From Bradyrhizobium sp. RP6 (GTDB taxonomy: Bacteria > Pseudomonadota > Alphaproteobacteria > Rhizobiales > Xanthobacteraceae), in assembly GCF_003837805.1 (NCBI RefSeq), contig NZ_RQIT01000004.1, positions 248,001 through 312,000 on the forward strand: a stretch of 64,000 nucleotides of DNA, in the 5' to 3' direction. The number at the start of each line of letters is the position of its first letter. The first letter of the stretch is position 1. Shown here piece after piece: positions 54,780 through 63,070 of this stretch. The translations under genes were made by a program, and so were the position numbers. The notes beneath the pieces were generated by a model. That model saw nothing but the letters and a program-made list of their open reading frames with translations, made no database searches and was not told the DNA's origin.

Positions 54780-55290
54780 GCCTGGTCACTCCACCCTCTC
54801 GATCAAGAGGGCACAGGGAAGACCGGGTGCCGACAGGCACCCGCGGTCCGCTGCGCAAAAGGTGCACGCAGAAAACCGCACAGCAGCATACAGGTGGTGC
54901 CGATCACTCGGCCTTCCCTGCGCGATGGTCGGACGGCTTATGCCGCGCTCTCCTGGGAGCCGAGTTCGTTCTGGCCTCCCTCGTCCTTGCGAAATTCACC
55001 GGCGCCGCGCCGGTTGACGCGACTGCCGCCTCCGCAAGGAGCTTGACCGTAGCAACGACGGCCAGGACCACACGGTTTTGCCGTACGCACGGCTCGCTTG
55101 ACCCCATCGGCTCCGACGACGTTGTGCACGTTGCCATCGAAGACCGCCGGGACGAACCTGTCAGCGCCGCTCGTCCGCACGCCGTTCCGGGCTCACGGAG
55201 AGCAATCCGCCCTGCCCTTCACCTCTCGTGCACGACGCTGCCGCGTCCACCGCAAGCCCGGCTCGCGAACATGACGACCACACGATCGCC
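54780..55290. repeat. Long dispersed intergenic element (putative)
   Basis: It contains stretches such as AAACCGCACAGCAGCATACA, CTTCCCTGCGCGATGG and CCAGGACCACACGGTTTTGC. I recall these from a multi-copy non-coding repeat in Bradyrhizobium and Rhodopseudomonas genomes. The assignment rests on memory, and the borders are approximate. Confidence 0.45.
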
Positions 55291-55402
55291 CCTCAAGGAT
55301 GAGCCGGGATGGGCGACACATACGACAAATCCAAATTTCGGGAAAGTAGGAATATTTTCATGCGAGAGGATTGACACGGGAGCGAAACACCGAATTTCCC
55401 GG

Positions 55403-55530
55403 CGTCATTCCGGGGCGCCGCAAAGCGGCGAGCCCGGAATCCATCTAACCGCTTGTACTGCAGCCCGATGGATTCTCAGGTGCGCAATTGCGCACCATAG
55501 CTCGATGCTGCGCATCGCCACGGAATGACA
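55403..55530. repeat. Palindromic intergenic repeat, family A (copy 3)
   Basis: It begins CGTCATTCCGGGGCGCCGCA and ends CGCCACGGAATGACAG, with an internal inverted pair GGTGCGCAA/TTGCGCACC. It lies just downstream of the carbamoylase gene's stop codon. Confidence 0.75.
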
Positions 55531-55542
55531 GGAGGGAGAGTG

Positions 55543-56502
55543 TCACCCCTTTCGCGGCACCGGCGTTCCATCCGCCATCGTCGTCACGCCCTTCCGCTCC
55601 ACGATCATTCCATACGCATGCGGCTGGCGGTGGACGTCGAAGTTGAAGGTGGTGCGCTTGTAGGAGTCGCAGAGATCGAGATCGCAGCGCGCCAGCGCGA
55701 TCTCATCGCCCTTGGTGGTGCAGGCCGCGATGATCTCGCCCGAGGGCGCGATGATGCAGCTGCCGCCGATGTGGTCGACGCCCTCCTCGATGCCGGCTTT
55801 GGCGACGCCGACCACGAAGGTGCCGTTCTGATAGGCGCCGCCCTGCATCACCAGATGGTTGTGGAACAGCGAGAGATCGTCATGCTCGGGCGCGGGCGGA
55901 TTGTGCACCGGCGTGTTGTAGCCGATCAGCACCATCTCGACGCCCTGCAGGCCCATGACGCGATAGGTCTCGCTCCAGCGGCGGTCGTTGCAGATCGCCA
56001 TCCCCATCACGCCGCCGAAGGCATTGGCCACGCCGAAGCCGCTGCCCGGCTCGAAGTAGCGCTTCTCCAGATGCTGAAACTCGCGCCACGGCTCGTGCTC
56101 GGCATGGCCGGGCAGATGGACCTTGCGATACTTCAGGACGACCGCGCCGCTCTTGTCGACGAGAATGGAGGTGTTGTAGCGCCTGACAAGTCCGGCCTCG
56201 ACCGTCAGCTCGGCATAGCCGAGGCAAAAGCCGATCCCGAGCTCGCGCGCGAGATCGAACAGGGCCTGCGTTTCGGGGCCCGGCATCTCGCGCTCGAAGA
56301 AACTGTCGATCTCGGCCTGATCTTCGAAATACCAGCGCGGAAAGAACGTGGTCAGCGCCAGCTCGGGATAGACGATCAGGTCGCAGCCGCAGGCCCGAGC
56401 CTGGCGCATCAAGGCCATCAGCCTCGCCGTCACCGCGGTCCTGGTCTCGCTCCTCGCGATCGGGCCGAGCTGGCCGGCTGCAATCGTCACAAATCTCGCC
56501 AC
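55543..56502 (-). CDS. N-carbamoyl-D-amino acid hydrolase-like nitrilase-superfamily enzyme
   Basis: 319 residues with the Glu-Lys-Cys triad: E47 (YPELALTTFFPRW), K127 (KYRKVHLPG) and C171 (MAICNDRRWSETY). Length and motifs match D-carbamoylases, which hydrolyse N-carbamoyl-D-amino acids to D-amino acid, CO2 and NH3, usually after a hydantoinase. No hydantoinase gene lies next to it here. The substrate is inferred from similarity. Confidence 0.9.
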   Translation of the reverse strand: MARFVTIAAGQLGPIARSETRTAVTARLMALMRQARACGCDLIVYPELALTTFFPRWYFEDQAEIDSFFEREMPGPETQALFDLARELGIGFCLGYAELTVEAGLVRRYNTSILVDKSGAVVLKYRKVHLPGHAEHEPWREFQHLEKRYFEPGSGFGVANAFGGVMGMAICNDRRWSETYRVMGLQGVEMVLIGYNTPVHNPPAPEHDDLSLFHNHLVMQGGAYQNGTFVVGVAKAGIEEGVDHIGGSCIIAPSGEIIAACTTKGDEIALARCDLDLCDSYKRTTFNFDVHRQPHAYGMIVERKGVTTMADGTPVPRKG

Positions 56503-56758
56503 GCGTCATTCCTTCATTTTTACGAGTCGTCGGGCTCGAGCCTACGCCACATGCAAGCCGCCTTCGCCCATCATCCCCATGGCACAATCAAATTCCGTGC
56601 CTGCGGGTATCATCGTGGGGACGCCAGGCGCGCTGAAACGGGGGGAAATTCGTTGCCGATCTGCAACGGTTCCCCACGATCTGAAGCCGGACAAAACAAA
56701 CTCCCATTCCGGCCACGAACCACTCTCACAAGGCCGTGAGACTATCAGGGGAACGACG

Positions 56759-56983
56759 ATGCGTGCACAACGCGTTTGGAAAGTGAATGGGGCCGCCAGC
56801 ATCGGGCAGCTTCAATCGAGACTGGACGATCTGAACAAGCGTCTCGGCCAGCTCGAAAACCAGCATTCGGATAGCGGCACGCTGGAAGAGCTGAGAGCGA
56901 TCGCGCTCAGCCTGTCGCGCGAGATCGACGACATCCGCTGCGCCGAGGCCACGGCGGCTTTGAGCGAGCTATTGCGGAAGTAG
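56759..56983 (+). CDS. Small coiled-coil protein
   Basis: 74 residues from MRAQRVWKVNGAASIGQLQSRLDDLNKRLGQLENQ..., with heptad-like spacing and charged residues; probably a short cytoplasmic coiled coil. SD AGGGGAACG lies before the ATG. The open frame extends 60 codons upstream without coding character. Confidence 0.6.
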   Translation: MRAQRVWKVNGAASIGQLQSRLDDLNKRLGQLENQHSDSGTLEELRAIALSLSREIDDIRCAEATAALSELLRK

Positions 56984-57153
56984 CGGACGCCCGCGATTCG
57001 CATCGCGCGCAAGGAACCAAGTTCCGCCGCCGCCATTTCCATGCAGAGCATGGAGCCAGATCATGAGCAGGCGAGCCGATCTCGCGCGCGGCGGCCTCCA
57101 CCATCGCGCGCCACTTTGTGTTATGAAGATTTTGGCGCTGTGAGGGATTTCGC

Positions 57154-57480
57154 ATGACATCGGACCCCGAGGAGTCGGTGCGGCTGCAGGGCTACGGCGA
57201 GATGACGCTGCGCACGGCCGTCGAGACCTTGATGCTGCTCGCGCCGCGCGAGCGATCCGACGCCGCCATCTTCCGCGTCCGCGACGGCGTTCGCCTCGCA
57301 CAAAGCGAGATCGCCGAGCTCGCATCAAGCTGGGGCATCGAACCGGCGCCCAACGTGCGATCGCCGAGACTGGTCCCCGAGCAGCACTGGCAAGACATCG
57401 TGCGCGGCATGGTGCGCGAGGCCCCGCTGCCGTCGCTGATGGTTGCGTTTCTGGTGGGGGTGCTGGTGGCGCGAAGGTAG
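57154..57480 (+). CDS. Hypothetical protein with C-terminal membrane anchor
   Basis: 108 residues. The first 85 are soluble (MTSDPEESVRLQGYGEMTLRTAVETLMLLAPRERSDAAIFRVRDGVRLAQSEIAELASSWGI...). A single hydrophobic stretch (PSLMVAFLVGVLVARR) ends the protein, as in tail-anchored proteins. No family recognised. It is convergent with the gene at 57507. Confidence 0.65.
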   Translation: MTSDPEESVRLQGYGEMTLRTAVETLMLLAPRERSDAAIFRVRDGVRLAQSEIAELASSWGIEPAPNVRSPRLVPEQHWQDIVRGMVREAPLPSLMVAFLVGVLVARR

Positions 57481-57506
57481 CCGCGCCAGAGCTGCTTGCG
57501 ACAGGG

Positions 57507-58481
57507 CTACTTCTGTTCGCTTGCCCGCATCTGCTCGGCGAAAGGACGCAGGGCCTCGGACATGTCGTCGAGGCGCTTCTGCCACTCCGCACCGGGCATG
57601 AAGGCGATCACCGGCTCATCCCCGGGCGAACCCGTCAGGTACTCTGGATTACGCAAGCCCTCGGCTATCCCGGCTTCCAGCTTCTTGACGATGTCGTCCG
57701 GAACGCGCTTGGGGACCGCGAAGCCGCGTTCGGCCGTCGTCACGACCGGAAAGCCCACCTCTTCTGCCGTCGGAACGTCGGGCAGCGATGGAAAACGCTT
57801 CTTCGACAGGATCGCGATGACGCGAAGTGGTCCCTTGTTGGTGCCATGCAGTTCGGGAATCTCGCTGAGACTGACCATCCCGACTTCCAGATGCCCGCCC
57901 AAAAGATCGGTGCGCTGTGCCGCCGTTCCTCTGTAGGAGATTTCGTTGGGCTCGACCTTCGCGACGGCCGCGAGCATGCGAATGGCCAAATGACCGTTCG
58001 TGCCGGCGCCGTTGTGGCCGAAGCTCACCGACCCCGGCTTGCTGCGAAGTGCGGCAATAACAGCCGGCAGATCCTCGAATCTGCTGTTCGCGGGCACCAC
58101 GATCACGTTCGGATCCTCGACGACCCGTGCGACCAGCCGAATCTCGTCCGTGGTGTATTGGGTCTTGCGGGTCATCGGCAGGAAATTGTAGCCCGGCACG
58201 TTGACGACACCCATCGCATAGGCATCGGGCGCTGCGCGCGCGATCGAGGCAAACGCAATCTCGCCGCCGGCACCGGGCTTGTTCAGGACGACAAATTTCG
58301 CCTTGCCGCCGAGCGCGCGCTCGACAAAGGGCAGCAGCTTGCGAGCCATGACATCGGTGCCGCCGCCCGGCGCGAAGCCGACCACAACCTCGATCGGCTT
58401 GTCGTCCGGCCACGCCGCCCATGCAGGCCCAGAGGCAGCGATGCTGAAAGCACCAAAGAGCGCGATGATTGTCTTGTTCAT
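57507..58481 (-). CDS. TctC/Bug-family periplasmic substrate-binding protein
   Basis: 324 residues with signal peptide MNKTIIALFGAFSIAASGPAWA. The Bug fold begins WPDDKPIEVVVGFAPGGGTDVMARKLLPFVE and continues with VLNKPGAGGEIAFASIARA, both standard. These proteins bind small carboxylates for tripartite tricarboxylate transporters or as orphan sensors. No TctAB membrane genes are adjacent, so it is an orphan receptor, as is common in Bradyrhizobium. Confidence 0.9.
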   Translation of the reverse strand: MNKTIIALFGAFSIAASGPAWAAWPDDKPIEVVVGFAPGGGTDVMARKLLPFVERALGGKAKFVVLNKPGAGGEIAFASIARAAPDAYAMGVVNVPGYNFLPMTRKTQYTTDEIRLVARVVEDPNVIVVPANSRFEDLPAVIAALRSKPGSVSFGHNGAGTNGHLAIRMLAAVAKVEPNEISYRGTAAQRTDLLGGHLEVGMVSLSEIPELHGTNKGPLRVIAILSKKRFPSLPDVPTAEEVGFPVVTTAERGFAVPKRVPDDIVKKLEAGIAEGLRNPEYLTGSPGDEPVIAFMPGAEWQKRLDDMSEALRPFAEQMRASEQK

Positions 58482-58697
58482 GATTTCCAGCCCTGTTCTT
58501 GTTATTGGCCGATCGCGCTCTCGAACGCGCAACCGGCTATGCGGTCATCTAGCTGTCGGCCCGACCGGATGGCAAGTGGCCATCCCGCGCGCAGGGATTT
58601 GATCGCGCGCAAAAGCCTCGACCATGACCCACGCTCGTAGATGCACCGTCATCGAAATCCCGGTAGCTTGCGCATCAGTGTGCGTGAGATATCCTTG

Positions 58698-59002
58698 ATG
58701 GCGAAGGCAGCGATTGACGATCTGGAAGGTGGCGCGGCGCCGTGCGCCTGGTTCGAGGGTGTCCCCTCATTCCACCATGCGACATTGCGGGAGCTGGAGC
58801 TTCGCCAGGGTGCGCCCGGGCGGCCTGTCGCCCAAGCCTTTCAGATGCGCCCCACCGAGCCGGGATCATGTTCGGACTCGGCATCGAGATCGATCCCGAC
58901 GCCACGACGCTGAGCTTCGAATCCAGCTATGGGGTGCACGGTTGGATCAAGGCCAGGCGGGTCGTCGTCTCGTTCGAGCCTCGGCCGACAAGTCTCGCCT
59001 GA
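58698..59002 (+). pseudogene. Relic of a hypothetical-protein gene (frameshift/internal deletion)
   Basis: Two overlapping frames look like the two ends of one protein. The first (from ATG 58698) reads MAKAAIDDLEGGAAPCAWFEGVPSFHHATLRELELRQGAP. Another frame from about 58868 reads MFGLGIEIDPDATTLSFESSYGVHGWIKARRVVVSFEP. The pattern 'PSFHDATLRE...SSYGVxGxIxARRV' reminds me of an uncharacterised family. The middle is missing. This is a tentative reading. Confidence 0.35.
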
Positions 59003-59148
59003 ACCTGACGAGCCATGCCACTGCGGCAAGCGCCCCTGCCCCGCCAAATCGGCCGTGGACCCGTCCTGAAAATCGTTGCAAAAAGGCGCTCCCGAGGCGC
59101 CGGCGGCCGGTTCGCCAAGTCTCTGGAAACCGTCGATTTTTGGAAGAA

Positions 59149-59225
59149 TGGTCGGAGTGGCAGGATTCGAACCTGCGACCCCTGCGTCCCGAACGCAGTG
59201 CTCTACCGGGCTGAGCCACACTCCG
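59149..59225 (-). tRNA. tRNA-Pro (anticodon CGG)
   Basis: On the minus strand the 77-nt gene begins CGGAGTG and ends CACTCCGACCA, with CCA encoded. The anticodon arm CTGCG-TTCGGGA-CGCAG gives anticodon CGG (proline). The T-arm contains GGTTCGAATCC. The acceptor stem pairs perfectly. Confidence 0.95.
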
Positions 59226-59293
59226 ACAAGAAGGCGGCTTATAGCGTCGGGTTTGACGCACTGCAAGCGGCCGAGCCGAGGAATTTTATCCCT

Positions 59294-60283
59294 GTGAAAA
59301 CGGGTCTTGAAACGCTGATTTTGCCGGCCGGCGAGGCCGGCGCGGAAGCCGCCGCCCGGCGCCTTGCGGCCGGCGGGCTGGTCGCGTTTCCGACCGAGAC
59401 GGTCTACGGGCTGGGCGCCGACGCCGCCAACGCCACGGCGATCGCCCATCTCTACGCCGCCAAGGGCCGGCCGGCGTTCAATCCGCTGATCGCGCATGTC
59501 GCCGACCTCAAGGCCGCGCGGCGGATCGGGCGGTTCGACGCGCGCGCGCTGGAACTTGCCGAGGCGTTCTGGCCGGGGCCGCTGACGCTGGTGGTGCCGA
59601 AAACGGACGATTGCCCGGTGGCGGATCTCGCCACTGCTGGTCTCGATACCGTCGCGATTCGCATCCCCGCCCACCCCGTCGCGCAGGCGATCCTGCGCGC
59701 CTTCGGCGGCGCCGTGGTGGCGCCGTCCGCCAACATCTCCGGCCACGTCTCGCCGACGCTGGCCGCCCATGTCGCGAGCGACCTAGTGGGGCGGATCGAC
59801 CTGATCGTCGACGGCGGGCCTGTTGCGGTCGGGGTGGAATCGACCATCGTCGGCTGCTTCGACGCGCCGATGCTGCTCCGCCCCGGCGGACTTGCGCGCG
59901 AGCGGATCGAGGCGGTGCTCGGCGCACCCTTGGCGCGGCCGTCTGTGGAGGCCGAAAGCGACGACAGCCAGCCGCTGGCGCCGGGCATGCTGGCCTCGCA
60001 CTACGCGCCGCGCGCCGATGTGCGGCTCAATGCGCGTGAGGTGGCGCCGGGCGAGGCGCTGCTGGCGTTCGGCCCCGCGCGGCTGCCGGGCGTCGATGCT
60101 GCCGCCGCCGTCATGAATCTGTCGCCCACCGGCGATCTCGATGAAGCCGCCGCCAATCTGTTCGGCTATCTTCGCAGCCTCGATGCCCGGGCGCCACGCG
60201 CGATCGCGGTGATGGCGATCCCCGAGGAAGGACTTGGCGAAGCGATCAACGACCGGCTGCGCCGGGCTGCGGTTGCCCGATAA
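59294..60283 (+). CDS. L-threonylcarbamoyladenylate synthase (Sua5/YrdC/YwlC)
   Basis: 329 residues. The N-terminal YrdC domain (~1-205: GGLVAFPTETVYGLGADA, KGRPAFNPLI, AFWPGPLTLVV, APSANISGHVSPT) makes threonylcarbamoyl-AMP for the t6A37 modification of tRNAs. A C-terminal Sua5 domain (~215-329: PGMLASHYAPRADVRL) completes the long form. The GTG at 59294 was chosen because the upstream open frame runs through tRNA-Pro. Confidence 0.93.
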   Translation: MKTGLETLILPAGEAGAEAAARRLAAGGLVAFPTETVYGLGADAANATAIAHLYAAKGRPAFNPLIAHVADLKAARRIGRFDARALELAEAFWPGPLTLVVPKTDDCPVADLATAGLDTVAIRIPAHPVAQAILRAFGGAVVAPSANISGHVSPTLAAHVASDLVGRIDLIVDGGPVAVGVESTIVGCFDAPMLLRPGGLARERIEAVLGAPLARPSVEAESDDSQPLAPGMLASHYAPRADVRLNAREVAPGEALLAFGPARLPGVDAAAAVMNLSPTGDLDEAAANLFGYLRSLDARAPRAIAVMAIPEEGLGEAINDRLRRAAVAR

Positions 60284-60306
60284 GAAGCTTGAGAAGAGAC
60301 ACGAGA

Positions 60307-61734
60307 ATGAACGTCAATAAATCCGCCACCCCGCCGCTTGCGCTCGAATTGATCGACCAATTCCGCAAGATCGTCGGCGACCGCCATGCCATCACCGATG
60401 CGACCGACATCGAGCCTTACATTACCGAGGAGCGCAACCTGTTCCACGGCCGCTCGCCGCTGGTGCTGCGCCCGGGCTCGACCGCGGAAGTCTCCGCGAT
60501 CTGCAAGCTGGCCTCCGCGCACGGAATCGCGCTGGTGCCGCAGGGCGGCAACACCGGGCTCGTCGGCGGGCAGACGCCGCACAATGGCGAGGTGGTGGTG
60601 TCGCTGCGCCGGCTCGACAAGATCCGCGAGGTCGACACCGCGTCCAACACCATGACCTGCGAAGCGGGCGTGGTGCTGCAGATCGCGCAAGCGACGGCGG
60701 CGGAGGTGGACCGGCTGTTTCCGCTGTCGTTAGGGGCCGAAGGCAGCTGCACCATCGGCGGCAATCTCTCGACCAATGCCGGCGGCACCGCGGCGCTCGC
60801 CTATGGCGTCGCGCGCGAGATGGCGCTGGGCCTCGAAGTGGTGCTCGCCGACGGGCGCGTTCTCAATTTGCTGTCGAAGCTGAAGAAGGACAACACCGGC
60901 TATAATCTGCACAATCTCTTCATCGGCGCCGAAGGCACGCTCGGCATCATCACGGCGGCGACGTTGAAACTGTTTCCGAGGCCGCGGGCGGTCGAGACCG
61001 CCTTCGTCGGGCTGAAATCGCCGGCCGCGGCGCTCGAGCTGCTGACGATCGCGCAAGGCGAGGCCGCCAATGCGCTGACGAGCTTCGAGCTGCTGTCGGA
61101 GATGGCGGTCGATTTCTCGGTGCGGCACGGCATCGACGTGCGCGATCCGCTCGAGGCGAAGCATCCCTGGTACGTGCTGATGGAATTGTCTTCGCCGAGC
61201 GAGGACGCCCGCACGCCGCTGGAGACGATCCTGACCCGCGCCATGGAGGAGGAGATCGTCGACGACGCCGTGATCGCGGCGAGCCTTGCCCAGCGCGGTG
61301 CGTTCTGGAAACTGCGCGACGAGATGTCCGCGGCGCAGAAGCCGGAGGGCGGCTCGATCAAGCACGACATTTCCGTGCCCGTGGCCGCCGTGCCCGCCTT
61401 CATTGCCGAGGCCGATGCCGCCGTGGTGAAGCTGATCCCCGGCGCGCGGCCGGTGCCGTTCGGCCATCTCGGCGACGGCAACCTCCACTACAATGTCAGC
61501 CAGCCGGTCGGCGCCAATACGGCGGATTTCCTGGCGCGCTGGCACGAGATGAACGCGGTGGTGTTCGAGATCGTGCTGCGCATGGGCGGCTCGATCTCGG
61601 CCGAGCACGGCATCGGCGTGCTCAAGCGCGACGAGCTGCCGGAGGTGAAGGACAAGACCGCGATCGAGCTGATGCGCTCCATCAAGGCGATGCTCGACCC
61701 GCTCGGCATCATGAATCCGGGGAAGGTGCTGTGA
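60307..61734 (+). CDS. GlcD-like FAD-linked oxidase (D-2-hydroxyacid dehydrogenase type)
   Basis: 475 residues. An FAD-binding PCMH domain (RPGSTAEVSAICKLASAHGIALVPQGGNTGLVGGQTP; GSCTIGGNLSTNAGGTAALAYG) is followed by the FAD-oxidase C-terminal domain with GHLGDGNLHYNVSQP and SAEHGIGVLKRDEL, which carry the metal/substrate histidines. It oxidises a D-2-hydroxy acid such as D-lactate, D-2-hydroxyglutarate or glycolate. The start MNVNKSATPP has SD GAAGAGA. The following GNAT gene overlaps its stop. Confidence 0.9.
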   Translation: MNVNKSATPPLALELIDQFRKIVGDRHAITDATDIEPYITEERNLFHGRSPLVLRPGSTAEVSAICKLASAHGIALVPQGGNTGLVGGQTPHNGEVVVSLRRLDKIREVDTASNTMTCEAGVVLQIAQATAAEVDRLFPLSLGAEGSCTIGGNLSTNAGGTAALAYGVAREMALGLEVVLADGRVLNLLSKLKKDNTGYNLHNLFIGAEGTLGIITAATLKLFPRPRAVETAFVGLKSPAAALELLTIAQGEAANALTSFELLSEMAVDFSVRHGIDVRDPLEAKHPWYVLMELSSPSEDARTPLETILTRAMEEEIVDDAVIAASLAQRGAFWKLRDEMSAAQKPEGGSIKHDISVPVAAVPAFIAEADAAVVKLIPGARPVPFGHLGDGNLHYNVSQPVGANTADFLARWHEMNAVVFEIVLRMGGSISAEHGIGVLKRDELPEVKDKTAIELMRSIKAMLDPLGIMNPGKVL

Positions 61735-62186
61735 GCGTGCCCCCTGCTCCGCTCGCGATCAGCGCGATCGCGGATGCCGATGTCGAGAACGTCGTCGCGC
61801 TGTGGCAGCGCTGCGGCCTGACGCGGCCCTGGAACGATCCGCATGCCGACATCGCGCTGGCGCGGCGGCGCGAGAATTCCACCGTACTGATCGGCCGCGA
61901 CGGCGGCGCGATCGTCGCGACAGTCATGGTCGGCCATGACGGCCATCGCGGCTGGGTCTATTACGTCGCGGTCGATCCCGACAGCCGGAAGCGCGGCCAC
62001 GGCCGCGTCATCATGGCCGCGGCCGAGGGCTGGCTGCGCGCGGCCGGAATTCCAAAACTGCAGCTCCTGGTCCGCCGCGACAATGCGCAGGCCAATGCCT
62101 TCTATGGGTCGCTGGGCTTCGAGCTATCGACATCCGTGATGTTCCAGAAGTGGCTCGACGGCCGCACGACCACGCCAAGCAACTGA
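61731..62186 (+). CDS. GNAT acetyltransferase (YpeA-like)
   Basis: 151 residues, GTG start overlapping the upstream stop. VALWQRCGLTRPWNDPHADI is very close to E. coli YpeA, and the acetyl-CoA loop is DPDSRKRGHGRVIMAAAEGWL. It N-acetylates an unknown amine or protein lysine. It is in a tight operon with the GlcD-like gene before it and nudK after it. Confidence 0.88.
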   Translation: MSVPPAPLAISAIADADVENVVALWQRCGLTRPWNDPHADIALARRRENSTVLIGRDGGAIVATVMVGHDGHRGWVYYVAVDPDSRKRGHGRVIMAAAEGWLRAAGIPKLQLLVRRDNAQANAFYGSLGFELSTSVMFQKWLDGRTTTPSN

Positions 62187-62194
62187 GACCCGCC

Positions 62195-62776
62195 ATGACC
62201 ATTTCCGATCGCGTCCGCATCAAGGACGTCCGCGTGCTCTCGGACGGCTGGACTCCCCTGAAGACCACGACGTTCGACTACCGGCGCGCCAATGGCGCAT
62301 GGCAGACGCAGCACCGCGAGACCTATGAGCGCGACAATGCCGCCGCCGTGCTGCCCTACAACCGCGCCCGGCGCACGGTGATCCTGGTGCGGCAGTTCCG
62401 ACTGCCGGCGTTCATCCGCGGCTACGACGATCTGCTGATCGAGGCGGCCGCCGGCGTGCTTGACAACGCCGAGCCCGAGGCGCGCATCCGCGCCGAGGCC
62501 GAGGAGGAGACGGGCTATCGCCTGCACGACGTGCACAAGGTGTTCGAGGCCTTCATGAGTCCCGGCGCCATCACCGAGAAGCTGCATTTCTTCGTCGCCG
62601 AATACGAGCCCGAAATGCGCGTCGGCGACGGCGGCGGCCTTGAGCACGAGGGCGAGGACATCGAGGTGCTGGAGCTTTCCATCGACGAGGCACTGGCGAT
62701 GATCGCCGACGGCCGCATCATCGATGCCAAGGCGATCATGCTGCTGCAATACGCGGCGCTGCACGTGTTCAGGTAG
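62195..62776 (+). CDS. nudK: NudK-type NUDIX hydrolase
   Basis: 193 residues. The Nudix box is seen as GVLDNAEPEARIRAEAEEETGY, within the expected GX5EX7REUXEEXGU with small changes (A for R before EAEEET). It closely follows E. coli NudK (GDP-mannose hydrolase) along its length: DRVRIKDVRVLSDGW, EDIEVLELSIDEALAMIADG. The assignment to GDP-mannose is by similarity. It starts eight bases after the GNAT stop. Confidence 0.87.
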   Translation: MTISDRVRIKDVRVLSDGWTPLKTTTFDYRRANGAWQTQHRETYERDNAAAVLPYNRARRTVILVRQFRLPAFIRGYDDLLIEAAAGVLDNAEPEARIRAEAEEETGYRLHDVHKVFEAFMSPGAITEKLHFFVAEYEPEMRVGDGGGLEHEGEDIEVLELSIDEALAMIADGRIIDAKAIMLLQYAALHVFR

Positions 62777-62787
62777 GTGCGCTCTTC

Positions 62788-62949
62788 ACCCTCCCCTGGA
62801 GGGGGAGGGTCGATCGCGCGCAGCGCGAGCGGGGTGGGGTGATCCCTCCACTCGGGCACTGTTGGATGTGGAGAGACCGTCACCCCACCCCGTCTCACAT
62901 TTCGCTACGCTCCATGTGAGCCGACCCTCCCCCTCCAGGGGAGGGTAAG
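62788..62949. repeat. Long inverted repeat, family E
   Basis: The arms ACCCTCCCCTGGAGGGGGAG (left, near 62788) and CTCCCCCTCCAGGGGAGGGT (right, ending near 62947) are near-perfect inverted copies. The inner part contains GCGGGGTGGGGTGA and TCACCCCACCCCG, also inverted. The 294-bp gap between nudK and the next gene is almost entirely this element. Confidence 0.8.
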
Positions 62950-63070
62950 AGGCGCCTTCCACGCGGCTTTAGCGTACAATGCAATTCTGACCTGCGCCGC
63001 CTCTCCCCCGGTTGAGCTCACTCCTGACTATCTCTACTCTGCGCCGAACCAAGAACCAGGAGACGCGCCC

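Larger units (their letters stand above)
54315..55542. other. Gene-free 1.2-kb region made of repeats
   Basis: I see no convincing gene here. From left to right it holds the tetR promoter region, inverted-repeat family C (54408-54544), inverted-repeat family B (54575-54690), a long structured element (about 54780-55290) and a family A palindrome (55403-55530). The short open frames lack ribosome sites and recognisable protein features. Confidence 0.7.

Noticed and set aside
54441..55528. Short open frames in the 1.2-kb repeat region
   Set aside because: They overlap palindromic repeats, lack ribosome-binding sites and show no protein-like features.
59015..59293. N-terminal extension of the Sua5 frame
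   Set aside because: It runs through the tRNA-Pro gene and has no family resemblance; the GTG at 59294 fits the domain start.
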